DNA from: JBLMYQ01 sp050258375
GTDB taxonomy: Bacteria > Bacillota > Clostridia > Acetivibrionales > UBA4821
Length of the DNA stretch: 64,000 bases
Direction of reading: 5' to 3'
Assembly (NCBI GenBank): GCA_050258375.1
Contig: JBLMYQ010000002.1
Span: 42,538-106,537, forward strand
Part shown: positions 8,528-16,983 of the stretch, in pieces
Position numbering within the stretch: position 1 is the stretch's first letter
Layout: the number at the start of each line of letters is the position of its first letter
The notes under the pieces: model-generated
Seen by the model: the letters and a program-made list of their open reading frames with translations, nothing else
What the model was told of the DNA's origin: nothing
Databases searched by the model: none
Position numbers and translations under genes: made by a program

Positions 8528-10192
8528 TTAAAATAGAGGGGAATATAACTTCCTTTTAAGACTCTGTACCCTTCTAATTCTTCCCTCACCCATACCTTTA
8601 AACAATTTATTAACCTGTGAAGGAAAATACAGATTATTATTCAAAATCTCTTCCCTTGTCCCATCCGCTGCTATTTCTCCTTCATGCATAATAACAACCC
8701 TTTCGCAGTATTGCACTGAAAAATCCACATCATGGGTTACAAGGATAATTGCTGCTCCTCTTTTTTGCAAATCCAGAAGCATTTCTCCAAGAGCCTTTTT
8801 GTTTTTATAATCCATTCCACGGGTAGGCTCATCCAGAAGAATTATTCCTTGAAACATACACATTATACTTGCAAGCGCCACCCTTTGTTTTTGACCTGAG
8901 CTTAAATCCCTGGGGTTCTTATCCTTAAATTTATCCAACCCAAGAACCTCCATAAGCCCATTTGTTTCGTCATTCCATTTCCTATTAAAATTCTTTAGAG
9001 TAAATAAAACCTCATCCTTTACTGTATCGTTGAAAAGGTAATCATCCGGATTTTGTCCCAGATAAGAGATTCTTTGAGCCAGCTCATAAACACTCTTTCC
9101 TTCGTTGGAAACCCCAGCCGCCTCAATTGTTCCACTATCAGGCATTAACAGACCGTTGATATTTTTTAAAAGAGTCGTCTTTCCTGCTCCATTTTGACCA
9201 AGGATTGCTATAAATTCTCCCTTTTTAACCTCAAGATTAATATCTTTTAAAGCATTCTTAAAATTATCATACGAAAAATTCAGCTTGCTGATTTTTACTG
9301 CTGTTTCCCTATGTACCTCAGTTCCACTTTTTAAATATTTCAAAGAAAGGGCTTGCAGATGATTTATCTCTGTTTCGGATAATCCCGCAAGGACTTTGTG
9401 CCCTTCCTCTACAGTGATTGGAATTTTTTCAAGATTAAATCCGAAAAATAATTTTGGAATAACCGGAACAAATTCAAATCCGGTTTTATCTGCCCACCCG
9501 CAGTATTCGTCTGCTGCACCATCAAATACTATTCTGCCTCCATCCATAGCAATAACCCTATCAGCAAAATGAAGACATTTTTCAAGCTTTTGTTCGGCCA
9601 TTATTATAGTTTTATTACTGCGCTTTGCAACCTTTTTTATTGTATTCATCAACTCTTCCGATGATTTTGGATCTATCTGCGAAGTAGGCTCATCAAGAAG
9701 CAGTACATCAGGATTCATTCCAAGTACCGAAGCAAGTGCAACCTTTTGTTTTTGACCGGAAGAAAGCATATTAATCTTTTTATCTGTAAGCCTTTGTATG
9801 CCAACAGTGCGAATAACTTCAGCCATTTTCCCTTTAGCTTCATCCTTATTTATTCCCATATTCTCCATTGGCAGTAATATTTCTCTTTCTACAGTTGAGC
9901 AAACAAGCTGTTTTTCCGGGTCCTGAAAAAGCATTCCGACTTTAGGCGCAAGCGATTTTAAATTTTTCAACATATTTAAATCACCAACAAATGCGCTGCC
10001 TGATATTCTGCCTCCATAAAATGCTGGAACCAATCCCGCCAACAGCTTCAATAATGTTGATTTCCCACATCCTGAATGTCCGACCAGCAGAATCATTTCT
10101 CCCCGCCTTATTCTCAAATTAATATTTTCCAAAGCAGGCAAAAAAGAGTCCGGATAAAAATATGTTAGGTTTTCTATTTTAAAGTTTTGCAT
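8528..10192 (-). CDS. ECF transporter fused double ATPase (A and A' in one chain)
   Basis: 554 aa with two complete ABC domains. The first has Walker A GHSGCGKST, signature LSSGQKQKVALAS and Walker B LLLDEPTSQID. The second has GQNGAGKTT, LSSGQKQRVALAS and LLDEPTRGMD. Single-chain double ATPases of this type power dedicated ECF importers by driving the T subunit. The ATG at 10192 has a GGAGGT site and overlaps the T gene by 19 nt, implying coupled translation. The last codons (…LYSPLF) are encoded by the edge of a dispersed repeat, so the natural C-terminus may have been altered. Both nucleotide sites look intact. Confidence 0.92.
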   Translation of the reverse strand: MQNFKIENLTYFYPDSFLPALENINLRIRRGEMILLVGHSGCGKSTLLKLLAGLVPAFYGGRISGSAFVGDLNMLKNLKSLAPKVGMLFQDPEKQLVCSTVEREILLPMENMGINKDEAKGKMAEVIRTVGIQRLTDKKINMLSSGQKQKVALASVLGMNPDVLLLDEPTSQIDPKSSEELMNTIKKVAKRSNKTIIMAEQKLEKCLHFADRVIAMDGGRIVFDGAADEYCGWADKTGFEFVPVIPKLFFGFNLEKIPITVEEGHKVLAGLSETEINHLQALSLKYLKSGTEVHRETAVKISKLNFSYDNFKNALKDINLEVKKGEFIAILGQNGAGKTTLLKNINGLLMPDSGTIEAAGVSNEGKSVYELAQRISYLGQNPDDYLFNDTVKDEVLFTLKNFNRKWNDETNGLMEVLGLDKFKDKNPRDLSSGQKQRVALASIMCMFQGIILLDEPTRGMDYKNKKALGEMLLDLQKRGAAIILVTHDVDFSVQYCERVVIMHEGEIAADGTREEILNNNLYFPSQVNKLFKGMGEGRIRRVQSLKRKLYSPLF

Positions 10193-11067
10193 TTATCAGA
10201 CCTCCATGAAAGTATCGCCGGCATGATAACCAATAGCGGTAAAAAGCCAACTACTATCCATACCCAAGCTGCATTATTGATAGTAAAACCAAGCCTTGGG
10301 AAGAACTTAAAAGCTAAAAAGCCTCCTGAATAATTAAAAATTGTAATAAAAACAACCATTATTCCAGCAAATATAAGCCAAAAATCTTTTAATCCAAAGC
10401 TTTCATCATAGTGCCTTCTGCGTTTTGCAGCTCCATAGCCTTTTGATTCAAGCGCCTCCGCTGTCTGCATGGAACCTTCGAGACTCGAAAAAAGCAATAT
10501 CTTTATAAACGGCCACCCGGCTTTAATACGTTTAAATATATTTTTCGAATCAAGCTGTACTCCTCTTGTCATTTGAACCTCAGCAATCCTTTTGGTACTT
10601 TCCATCATGGAAGGAATCATTTTTGCGGTAAGTGCTGCAGTAACAGCCGAACGTGGAGCTGCAAATGAAATTAAATTAAAAATTTTATCAGCTTCAACGC
10701 AAATATTTAAAAATACAAATAACAAAACAGTGTTAACAAGCTTAAGCATTAATACCAAAGCGAATATCAGACATTCCAATGTGATTTTTATATCCCCAAA
10801 GACAGGAACCTCGGTCAGCCTGAATAATACAGTTGCGCCTCTACTATTTACGATTGGATTTATCAGCATTATTGGTATCCCAATGAAGGCAGCAAGAATC
10901 AATGCATTCTTAATAGCTTTTCTATCAGCAGACATTATCAGCAAGCAGATAGAACCAAAGAAAATTATCTGCACAGCCGGATTATTTGTAACTGAAACAA
11001 AAATAAGCATACAGGTCAAATAAATTATTAATGCCAATGTATTAAATGATTTGAAAAAGTCCTTCAC
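10174..11067 (-). CDS. ECF transporter T component (CbiQ-like)
   Basis: About 297 aa membrane protein of the CbiQ/EcfT family, which links the S subunit to the ATPases. Membrane helices occupy the N-terminal half. The coupling region carries the two conserved short motifs, MTRGVQLDSK and ALESKGYGA, which dock into the ATPases. The GTG at 11067 is chosen over an upstream ATG because GGAGG lies 6 nt before it. The GTG also shares bases with the TGA of the lipoprotein gene (GTGA overlap), a sign of tight coupling. Family call firm; corrinoid role from operon context. Confidence 0.9.
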   Translation of the reverse strand: MKDFFKSFNTLALIIYLTCMLIFVSVTNNPAVQIIFFGSICLLIMSADRKAIKNALILAAFIGIPIMLINPIVNSRGATVLFRLTEVPVFGDIKITLECLIFALVLMLKLVNTVLLFVFLNICVEADKIFNLISFAAPRSAVTAALTAKMIPSMMESTKRIAEVQMTRGVQLDSKNIFKRIKAGWPFIKILLFSSLEGSMQTAEALESKGYGAAKRRRHYDESFGLKDFWLIFAGIMVVFITIFNYSGGFLAFKFFPRLGFTINNAAWVWIVVGFLPLLVIMPAILSWRSDKCKTLK

Positions 11068-12017
11068 TGTTTTCCTCCAATACTCCTTACACAAGGAAGC
11101 CTTTGAAGCTTTCCTTTATAGGCAATTCCATAATAGCCTTCTATACTTTCCGGTTTTGAGAAAATTAAATCTGTCAAAGCTTCTATTCCTTTATGCTCCA
11201 AAGAGGTAACAACCCATACAGGGGCAGTATCCCCCAGAGAATTTGCTATCGCAAATACTATTCCGGTTTTGGAATCGCATACATCTTCAACTGAACCTGC
11301 GCAATTCAAAAGGGATATTTCTCCTTTCCCAAATCTTACAGGCATTCCCCTGCTCTCACCGTCAGAAAGCAAAGCTGTAACGCTCTTATTCTTTATCAGA
11401 TTTGCGTATTCTCCAACTAATATGCAAGGATAACCAGCAGCTACTTTAATTTTTTCAGGCAAAGGTTCTTCAATAATATTTTGCGCTTTTAAATTAGCAA
11501 GGCTTTGTTTAATCTTTAATGCCTCATTCTTATTCCCTTCAGAATAATAGATTCTCGTTCCCTTTGTCATGCCTTTAAAGCCATTGACAAAAGGCTCAGG
11601 ATACGCACCTATTATTGCCGGAATAAAGCTGTTTCCATTCCACTGGTGATAATCCCATAAAAGCTTATCACCCTTCTTTAGATGATAAGCTTTGGATGAA
11701 CAATTTGAAGCAATACCATTTACATAGTAAAACCAATCCTTTCCCGACTCGCTTTCAATCGAGGAGCTTAATCCATTTATTGCCTTAACAAAACCTCCGG
11801 TAGATGCTTCAACTTCAAGATTCTTTTCAAGTATATCCAAAACAGTTTCTCCGGCTTCAACCAAAACAGTTTTCTCAAATAGGATTTCTGAACCAAACTC
11901 CCTGCTTACAATAAGCTCAACCTCAAAGGGTCTGTCCATTCCTTCATTATTATTCACAGAACATCCTGATAATAATAACAGCGATATTATAAGTATGTAT
12001 TTTAATTTTTCAAGCAT
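11064..12017 (-). CDS. Lipoprotein with transcobalamin-C-like DUF4430 domain, first gene of corrinoid operon
   Basis: About 317 aa. A lipoprotein signal (LLLSGC lipobox, Cys19) is followed by a DUF4430/transcobalamin-like C domain at about 32-126. That domain carries the family marks GETVLDILEKN, DWFYYVNG and KKGDKLLWDY. The remaining ~185 residues are an alpha/beta region that I do not recognise (ILVGEY, SGMPV-like and SLEHKG segments). The protein would sit on the outer face of the membrane. It could supply the beta half of a two-part intrinsic-factor-like binder together with the toroid protein downstream. Start ATG 12017 fits the GGGAGTGAAGG site better than TTG 12023. It lies directly after the riboswitch terminator. 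Confidence 0.83.
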   Translation of the reverse strand: MLEKLKYILIISLLLLSGCSVNNNEGMDRPFEVELIVSREFGSEILFEKTVLVEAGETVLDILEKNLEVEASTGGFVKAINGLSSSIESESGKDWFYYVNGIASNCSSKAYHLKKGDKLLWDYHQWNGNSFIPAIIGAYPEPFVNGFKGMTKGTRIYYSEGNKNEALKIKQSLANLKAQNIIEEPLPEKIKVAAGYPCILVGEYANLIKNKSVTALLSDGESRGMPVRFGKGEISLLNCAGSVEDVCDSKTGIVFAIANSLGDTAPVWVVTSLEHKGIEALTDLIFSKPESIEGYYGIAYKGKLQRLPCVRSIGGKQ

Positions 12018-12042
12018 TCTCAACCTTCACTCCCAACTTATC

Positions 12043-12072
12043 TAAAAAGCCCTTCTCACAAAAGAGAAGGGC
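12043..12072 (-). terminator. Riboswitch-controlled intrinsic terminator
   Basis: On the minus strand GCCCTTCTC and GAGAAGGGC form a 9-bp stem followed by a T run, between the riboswitch aptamer and the lipoprotein gene. An upstream segment, GAGAAGGAGGGC (within 12087-12100), can pair with the same left arm. This gives a mutually exclusive antiterminator: the usual layout for ligand-induced termination. Confidence 0.85.
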
Positions 12073-12128
12073 ATGAAAACAAAAAAGCCCTCCTTCTCCC
12101 ACCGAAAAGGATTTCCAGCACTGTTTCA

Positions 12129-12265
12129 TCCACTCAGATATCCTGGCTCAGGTTCATTCTTCTCCTTCCCTTCCCGGTTCAATCCAGTGGGTATCTAAGG
12201 AGTCGTCACCATTACAGTAGCGGGGGCTGCGACGGATTCTAACCGTCTTTCCTGAAAAGCGTGGA
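12129..12265 (-). promoter_or_regulatory. Cobalamin (AdoCbl/B12) riboswitch aptamer
   Basis: The minus strand carries the B12-box core GCAGCCCCCGCTACTGTAAT (around 12211-12230), the preceding GACGG/CCGTC stem and the later GCCAGGA element. The ends TCCAC and GTGGA close the P1 helix. These are signatures of the cobalamin riboswitch class. It precedes the six-gene ECF/toroid/DUF4430 operon and, with the terminator at 12043-12072, should turn the operon off when cobalamin is plentiful. This is the main evidence for a corrinoid substrate. Confidence 0.95.
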
Positions 12266-12348
12266 CATTTTTATTCTTTTATATCGGGATTATATAATAT
12301 AAAAATATTTAATTCAAGGCAGTTTTTCAAATTAATAGGATACACTTT

Positions 12349-12918
12349 CTACGAAAGCTTTTCTCTTAAATTACCAAAGATGCTGTCTATTCTTCTTACT
12401 CCAGTTGTATCAAGGATATATTCATAATTCTGCATAATATCTATTGCCAATTTTTTATCAGTACTGAAGCTGAAACAATTGATAAAATATACAGGAACAG
12501 CAATATCCTGCAGCGTTCCCTCAGTTTCAATCATAATATTGCTAAGTTCTTCAAATGCTCCATGAATGCATATTATTACACCTTCATTTGAACAGTATCT
12601 TGCCATAAGACCTATAATTTTACAAATAAAATTCCTGAACTGCTTATTCTCCGACATCTCTTTTATAGATTTTACAGGAAATTGAATAACATTATCAGAA
12701 AGCTTCTGCCTATCTATATTACAGCCGATACAATCTGATTTTTCAATAAGTTTGCTTCTTATATCATCATCAGTAAAAATAAGAACCTTTGACCCTTTCC
12801 CAACTTTCTGGGCAATATATTTTCCTACAGTAACCAGAAAATGTCCATTCCCTGTATAAAGATTGCATATTTTATTAAAAACTACATTGTTTGTATCACT
12901 TGTATATGGAACTTTCAA
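12349..12918 (-). CDS. Unrecognised cytosolic protein, 189 aa
   Basis: TTG start at 12918 with a GGAGG site. The protein has no signal or membrane segment. Alternating beta-strand and helix pattern (KVLIFTDDD, GVIICIHGAF, VPVYFINCFSF) suggests an alpha/beta sandwich, loosely like MEDS/KaiC-type sensory domains but without a visible Walker A. I do not recognise the family. It stands alone: its own 3' end lies ahead of the riboswitch, and upstream is the divergent spoIIR promoter region. Confidence 0.7.
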   Translation of the reverse strand: MKVPYTSDTNNVVFNKICNLYTGNGHFLVTVGKYIAQKVGKGSKVLIFTDDDIRSKLIEKSDCIGCNIDRQKLSDNVIQFPVKSIKEMSENKQFRNFICKIIGLMARYCSNEGVIICIHGAFEELSNIMIETEGTLQDIAVPVYFINCFSFSTDKKLAIDIMQNYEYILDTTGVRRIDSIFGNLREKLS

Positions 12919-13138
12919 GCTTTATTCCTCCATTAATAATTATTTGTACCTTCAGTATAATAATATTTCCATATATTTCCTGTCAAGCTTTTATTGTAAA
13001 ATTTTGGTAATTATTTTTTTGGTGCTTAATCATTCTTTTAACAATTAATATAATATCCACTAAGTATAATACATAAAATTACGGTCAATAATTACTATAA
13101 GAAAATAATTCACATACAGTTTAGGGGTGATTGTACAA

Positions 13139-13843
13139 ATGAAATTCATTAATTTTTTAAAACTGAATAATCTTGTTACAATAAAGAAGATATTTCATAT
13201 GAAACATTTATTGATCTTATCTATACTCGTTGTTTCATATATAATTCTTTCAGGATATATATATTCTGAAAAGATAAGTGAAGACCTTGCCAAAAATGTT
13301 GTCAGGCTGCATGTAATTGCAAACAGCGATTCAAAACATGACCAGCAAATAAAATTAATGGTTAGGGATTCAATACTAAAATATATGGAAGAAAACTCTA
13401 AAGGTATTAAGTCTGCAGATGAAGCTAAAAACTTCATTTGTAAGAACCTTTTAAATATAGAGAATATTGCTTGTACTGCCTTAAAATCATATGGCTCGGA
13501 TTATAGCGCAAAAGCCTATTTTGGCAAATTTGTTTTTCCAACAAAGGTTTACGGCGATGTTACTTTACCATCAGGAGAATATCAATCTCTTAGAGTTGTT
13601 CTTGGGAATGGTATAGGAAAGAACTGGTGGTGTGTAATGTTTCCTCCTTTATGTTTTGTGGATGCATCAACCGGGGTGCTTCCAGATGAATCAAAGCTTC
13701 AGTTGAAAAGCGTTCTCACAGAAGAGGAGTACAAAATTGCTCTGGGGAATGCGAAGAATACTTGCCCTGATATAAAAATAAAATTTAAGATAGTAGAATT
13801 GCTGCAGCAGTCAAAGTTTATGTTGGCAAAGGGAAAAAGATGA
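13139..13843 (+). CDS. spoIIR: Stage II sporulation protein R
   Basis: About 234 aa. One N-terminal membrane/signal helix (about 22-42) precedes the conserved SpoIIR region, with VVRLHVIANSDSKHDQQIK near residue 55 and KNWWCVMFPPLCFVD near 165. In Bacillus and Clostridia SpoIIR is made in the forespore and acts across the intermembrane space on SpoIIGA, so that pro-sigma-E is cleaved in the mother cell. The ATG at 13139 is preferred to GTG at 13127, because the GGGGTGA site lies directly on the latter. The gene is monocistronic with its own terminator. Its presence supports an endospore-forming organism. Confidence 0.93.
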   Translation: MKFINFLKLNNLVTIKKIFHMKHLLILSILVVSYIILSGYIYSEKISEDLAKNVVRLHVIANSDSKHDQQIKLMVRDSILKYMEENSKGIKSADEAKNFICKNLLNIENIACTALKSYGSDYSAKAYFGKFVFPTKVYGDVTLPSGEYQSLRVVLGNGIGKNWWCVMFPPLCFVDASTGVLPDESKLQLKSVLTEEEYKIALGNAKNTCPDIKIKFKIVELLQQSKFMLAKGKR

Positions 13844-13872
13844 AGAAGGCGTTATTGCCTTCTTCATCTTTT
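13839..13872 (+). terminator. Intrinsic terminator after spoIIR
   Basis: GATGAAGAAGGC, a 6-nt loop, then GCCTTCTTCATC and TTTT: a 12-bp perfect stem overlapping the spoIIR stop codon. Confidence 0.9.
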
Positions 13873-13976
13873 ATCTGGCTCATTTTCTAATTGGGCATAC
13901 ATAAATACCTTTGAATTCACCGTCTAGTATGATATAATTTATATGAATTTAATATTTGTTTGGATGGTGGATAAAT

Positions 13977-14666
13977 TTGAACACCCTTTCACAATGGTTT
14001 GTTTCAAACTATTCTTTTTTTGAGGACTTTTTTAAGCTGCTGATAGCATGCCTGCTTGGCGGATTGGTTGGATATCAGCGTGAAAGCTCGCACAGACCGG
14101 CTGGTTTGAGAACTCATATTCTGGTCTGCGTTGGTTCAGCACTGGTTATGATTACGTCAGAATATATATTTGATGTTTATAGAGGTGTAACAAATCTGGA
14201 TCCTGCACGTTTAGGTGCTCAAGTTATCAGCGGTATAGGCTTTTTAGGTGCCGGAACAATACTGCGTGATGGTTCTACTATAAAAGGTCTGACAACCGCA
14301 GCCGGATTATGGGCTGTTTCATGCATAGGCATTGCTATCGGCGCAGGCTTTTATTCTGGCGGAATAGCTGCAGCGTTTTTGGTATATTTGACACTTACAA
14401 TTTCAAAAGATTGGGAGGTCATCACCGATACCAAGAACCGCTCAAAAAAAATCAAGATTTGTGTGCCTAATTCTCCCGGAATAATCGGAAGGGTTGAATC
14501 TATATTAATTGATAAAAACATTTCCATAAAAACAATGAAGGTGATTCCTTCTTCCAATAATGAAAGCTTAGAATTTTTAATTTATTTAGATAATACAGAT
14601 TTAGATACAAAAGAAGTTATTTCCAGTCTTGTTAAAGAAACAGAAGATTTAATCGAAAATGAATAG
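13977..14666 (+). CDS. MgtC/SapB family membrane protein
   Basis: About 229 aa. Four or five N-terminal helices with the MgtC/SapB signature (LLGGLVGYQRE, RPAGLRTHILVCVGSAL, ISGIGFLGAGTILRDG) are followed by a C-terminal ACT-like soluble domain of about 75 residues. The family is linked to Mg2+ homeostasis or inhibition of ATP synthase in pathogens; the role in Clostridia is unclear. The start is TTG 13977, spaced after GGATGGTGG. A longer frame from 13956 would put the ribosome site inside the gene. Confidence 0.88.
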   Translation: MNTLSQWFVSNYSFFEDFFKLLIACLLGGLVGYQRESSHRPAGLRTHILVCVGSALVMITSEYIFDVYRGVTNLDPARLGAQVISGIGFLGAGTILRDGSTIKGLTTAAGLWAVSCIGIAIGAGFYSGGIAAAFLVYLTLTISKDWEVITDTKNRSKKIKICVPNSPGIIGRVESILIDKNISIKTMKVIPSSNNESLEFLIYLDNTDLDTKEVISSLVKETEDLIENE

Positions 14667-14752
14667 AATGCTCAATTTATTTCTTGACCTTTAAAATACT
14701 CTTTAATATACTACAATACATATGAAAAATTTTTAAGGAAGTGACTTTACAA

Positions 14753-16033
14753 ATGCAAAAGCTCGTAATAAAAGGCGGCAATCAATTAGAAGGAGAAATA
14801 AATATAAGTGGAGCTAAAAACTCAGCAGTTGCAATAATTCCTGCAACTCTTCTGGTAGATGGTCCATGCAGAATAGAAAATATACCTGACATCAAGGATG
14901 TAAAAATTTTTCTGAAGATTCTTGAAAATCTGGGTGCGAATATTACATACATAGATGCTCAAACAGTTATTATCGATACAACAAAAGTAGATTGTTATGA
15001 AGCCTGTTATGATGAAGCAAGCAAAATAAGGGCTTCTTATTATTTGATTGGAGCATTGCTTGGAAGATTTAAAAAGGCAAAAGTAAGCTTTCCTGGAGGC
15101 TGCGACTTTGGCACAAGACCTTTAGACCAACATATAAAGGCATTTGAAGCACTTGGTGCAAAGGTTGATATGACTCATGGAATAATAAATGCAAATGCTG
15201 AAACGCTTAGAGGCTCCTCTTTTTACATGGATATAGTAAGCGTAGGTGCTACAATAAATGCCATGCTTACAGCAGTAAAGGCAGTTGGGACTACAATAAT
15301 TGAGAATGCAGCAAAAGAACCTCATATAGTAGATGTAGCTAACTTTTTAAATAACATGGGTGCAAGTATAATTGGTGCCGGAACTGACATAATCAAAATC
15401 AAAGGTGTTGAAACACTCCCCGGTGGAGGTACATATAGTATAGTTCCTGACCAGATAGAAGCCGGAACCTTCATGATTGCAAGTGCAATAACATGCGGCG
15501 ATATTACAATTCGCAACTGTATACCAAAGCATTTGGAATCTCTGACAGCAAAGCTTGTTGAAATAGGTGTAAATATTGAAGAAAATGAAGATGGAGATTC
15601 ATTAAGGATTAGAGCAGATAAAAGTCTATTACCAGTAAATATAAAAACTCAGCCATATCCAGGCTTTCCTACCGACTTACAGCCTCAGTTCTGTGCTCTT
15701 GCTGCAAAAATCAATGGCGTAAGCATTATAACAGAAGCAGTTTGGGATTCAAGATTTCAATACATATCTGAGCTTAGAAGAATGGGCGCAGACATAAAAA
15801 TTGAAGGCAGGATTGCTATTGTAAGTGGTAAAAATAAGCTCTTTGGTGCAAAAGTCAAAGCTATTGACTTAAGAGCCGGAGCAGCTATGATTTTAGCAGG
15901 ATTAGGTGCAGAAGGAATAACTGAGATTTTCGAGCTTGGAATAATAGATAGAGGCTATGAAAAGGTTGAAGAAAAGTTTATTCAACTAGGCGCTGATATG
16001 AAACGTATGCCAATAAGTGAAGAAGACTTATAA
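14753..16033 (+). CDS. murA: UDP-N-acetylglucosamine 1-carboxyvinyltransferase
   Basis: About 426 aa. It transfers enolpyruvate from PEP to UDP-GlcNAc, the first committed step of peptidoglycan synthesis, in the cytosol. Family marks: GGNQLEGEINISGAKN at the N-terminus with the catalytic-type Lys, and the loop GGCDFGTRPLD with the PEP- and fosfomycin-reactive Cys (residue 117). Later motifs are AGTFMIASAI and FPTDLQPQF. The ATG at 14753 is chosen over GTG 14741, which itself lies in the AAGGAAGTGA ribosome site. Clostridia often carry two murA copies; which one this is cannot be told here. Confidence 0.95.
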   Translation: MQKLVIKGGNQLEGEINISGAKNSAVAIIPATLLVDGPCRIENIPDIKDVKIFLKILENLGANITYIDAQTVIIDTTKVDCYEACYDEASKIRASYYLIGALLGRFKKAKVSFPGGCDFGTRPLDQHIKAFEALGAKVDMTHGIINANAETLRGSSFYMDIVSVGATINAMLTAVKAVGTTIIENAAKEPHIVDVANFLNNMGASIIGAGTDIIKIKGVETLPGGGTYSIVPDQIEAGTFMIASAITCGDITIRNCIPKHLESLTAKLVEIGVNIEENEDGDSLRIRADKSLLPVNIKTQPYPGFPTDLQPQFCALAAKINGVSIITEAVWDSRFQYISELRRMGADIKIEGRIAIVSGKNKLFGAKVKAIDLRAGAAMILAGLGAEGITEIFELGIIDRGYEKVEEKFIQLGADMKRMPISEEDL

Positions 16034-16115
16034 CTCACCCCTACCCTAATGACCCTTAAGGATTACTGTGTTCTTCCTTCGCCTTGTTAAGGGAGAAGGA
16101 AGTAAGAGAGATGAG
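16034..16115. repeat. Short inverted, GC-richer dispersed repeat
   Basis: CTCACCCCTACCCTAA near the left end and GAGATGAGGGT near the right end are partly inverted copies. Inner segments CTTCCTTCGCC and GGGAGAAGGAAG also pair. Similar CTCACCCC/GGGGTGAG ends occur near 8510, 20700 and 39650. Confidence 0.5.
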
Positions 16116-16154
16116 GGTATTCTGTTTACAATAATTTAATTTGGAGATATACAA

Positions 16155-16946
16155 ATGATGAAATTTTGTTCGTTGTACAGTGGAAGCAGTGGAAACAGCA
16201 TATATGTAGAAAGTTCAAATTCAAAGATTCTTATTGATGCCGGTGTAAGCGGCAAAAAGATTGAACAAGGACTTGCCTCTATCGGGACATGTGCCAATGA
16301 AATAGATGCAATTTTAGTTACTCACGAGCATTCGGACCACGTTTCCAGTATAGGCTTGCTTTCAAAGAAATACGATATTCCGGTTTATGCAACCAACCTT
16401 ACCTGGAATCAGCTTGATGAGCAATCAGTCAAGATGAAACCCTCTAACAGGATGACCTTTGAAATTGATAATTGGTTCTCAATAGGGGATTTGGACATAA
16501 TGCCTTTTAAAATACCGCACGATGCGATAGAACCATGCGGTTTTAGTATTTTTGGCGAGGGCAAGAAGGTTACTATAGCAACAGATATCGGTCATATTAA
16601 TAATTATCTTTCTGAAAACATGGAAAAAAGTAATATGCTGCTTTTGGAATCAAATCATGATATCGAAATGCTCAGGGCAGGACGTTATCCATGGTTTTTA
16701 AAAAGAAGAATTTTAAGTGAAAATGGTCATTTATGCAACGAGGATGCTGCCAGAACAATCGTGAATCTTGTTGAATCAGGCATGAAGAATTTTCTTTTGG
16801 GGCATCTGAGCACTGAAAATAACTTTCCCGAGCTTGCACTGCAAACAGTCACAAACAGCTTGGAGGAAATCGGCATAAAAATCGGAAGGGATATATGCCT
16901 TGAGGTTGCCCCAAGATATGCACCGTCAACTGTTATCACTTTGTAG
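16155..16946 (+). CDS. MBL-fold hydrolase of the WalJ/YycJ type
   Basis: 263 aa metallo-beta-lactamase fold protein. It starts MKFCSLYSGSSGNS, the usual WalJ/YycJ N-terminus, and carries THEHSDH, the HxHxDH zinc motif, near residue 55. Later metal-site residues appear in IPHDAIEP, ATDIGH and LGHLS. YycJ-family proteins are exonuclease-like and linked to cell-wall/division coordination or mismatch repair in Firmicutes. The GGAG site is about 9 nt before the ATG pair. It is followed closely by rlmH, the same neighbour pairing found in other Firmicutes. Confidence 0.9.
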   Translation: MMKFCSLYSGSSGNSIYVESSNSKILIDAGVSGKKIEQGLASIGTCANEIDAILVTHEHSDHVSSIGLLSKKYDIPVYATNLTWNQLDEQSVKMKPSNRMTFEIDNWFSIGDLDIMPFKIPHDAIEPCGFSIFGEGKKVTIATDIGHINNYLSENMEKSNMLLLESNHDIEMLRAGRYPWFLKRRILSENGHLCNEDAARTIVNLVESGMKNFLLGHLSTENNFPELALQTVTNSLEEIGIKIGRDICLEVAPRYAPSTVITL

Positions 16947-16983
16947 ATATTTCTTATTTTTTTAGAATTGCAAAGGTACCTCT

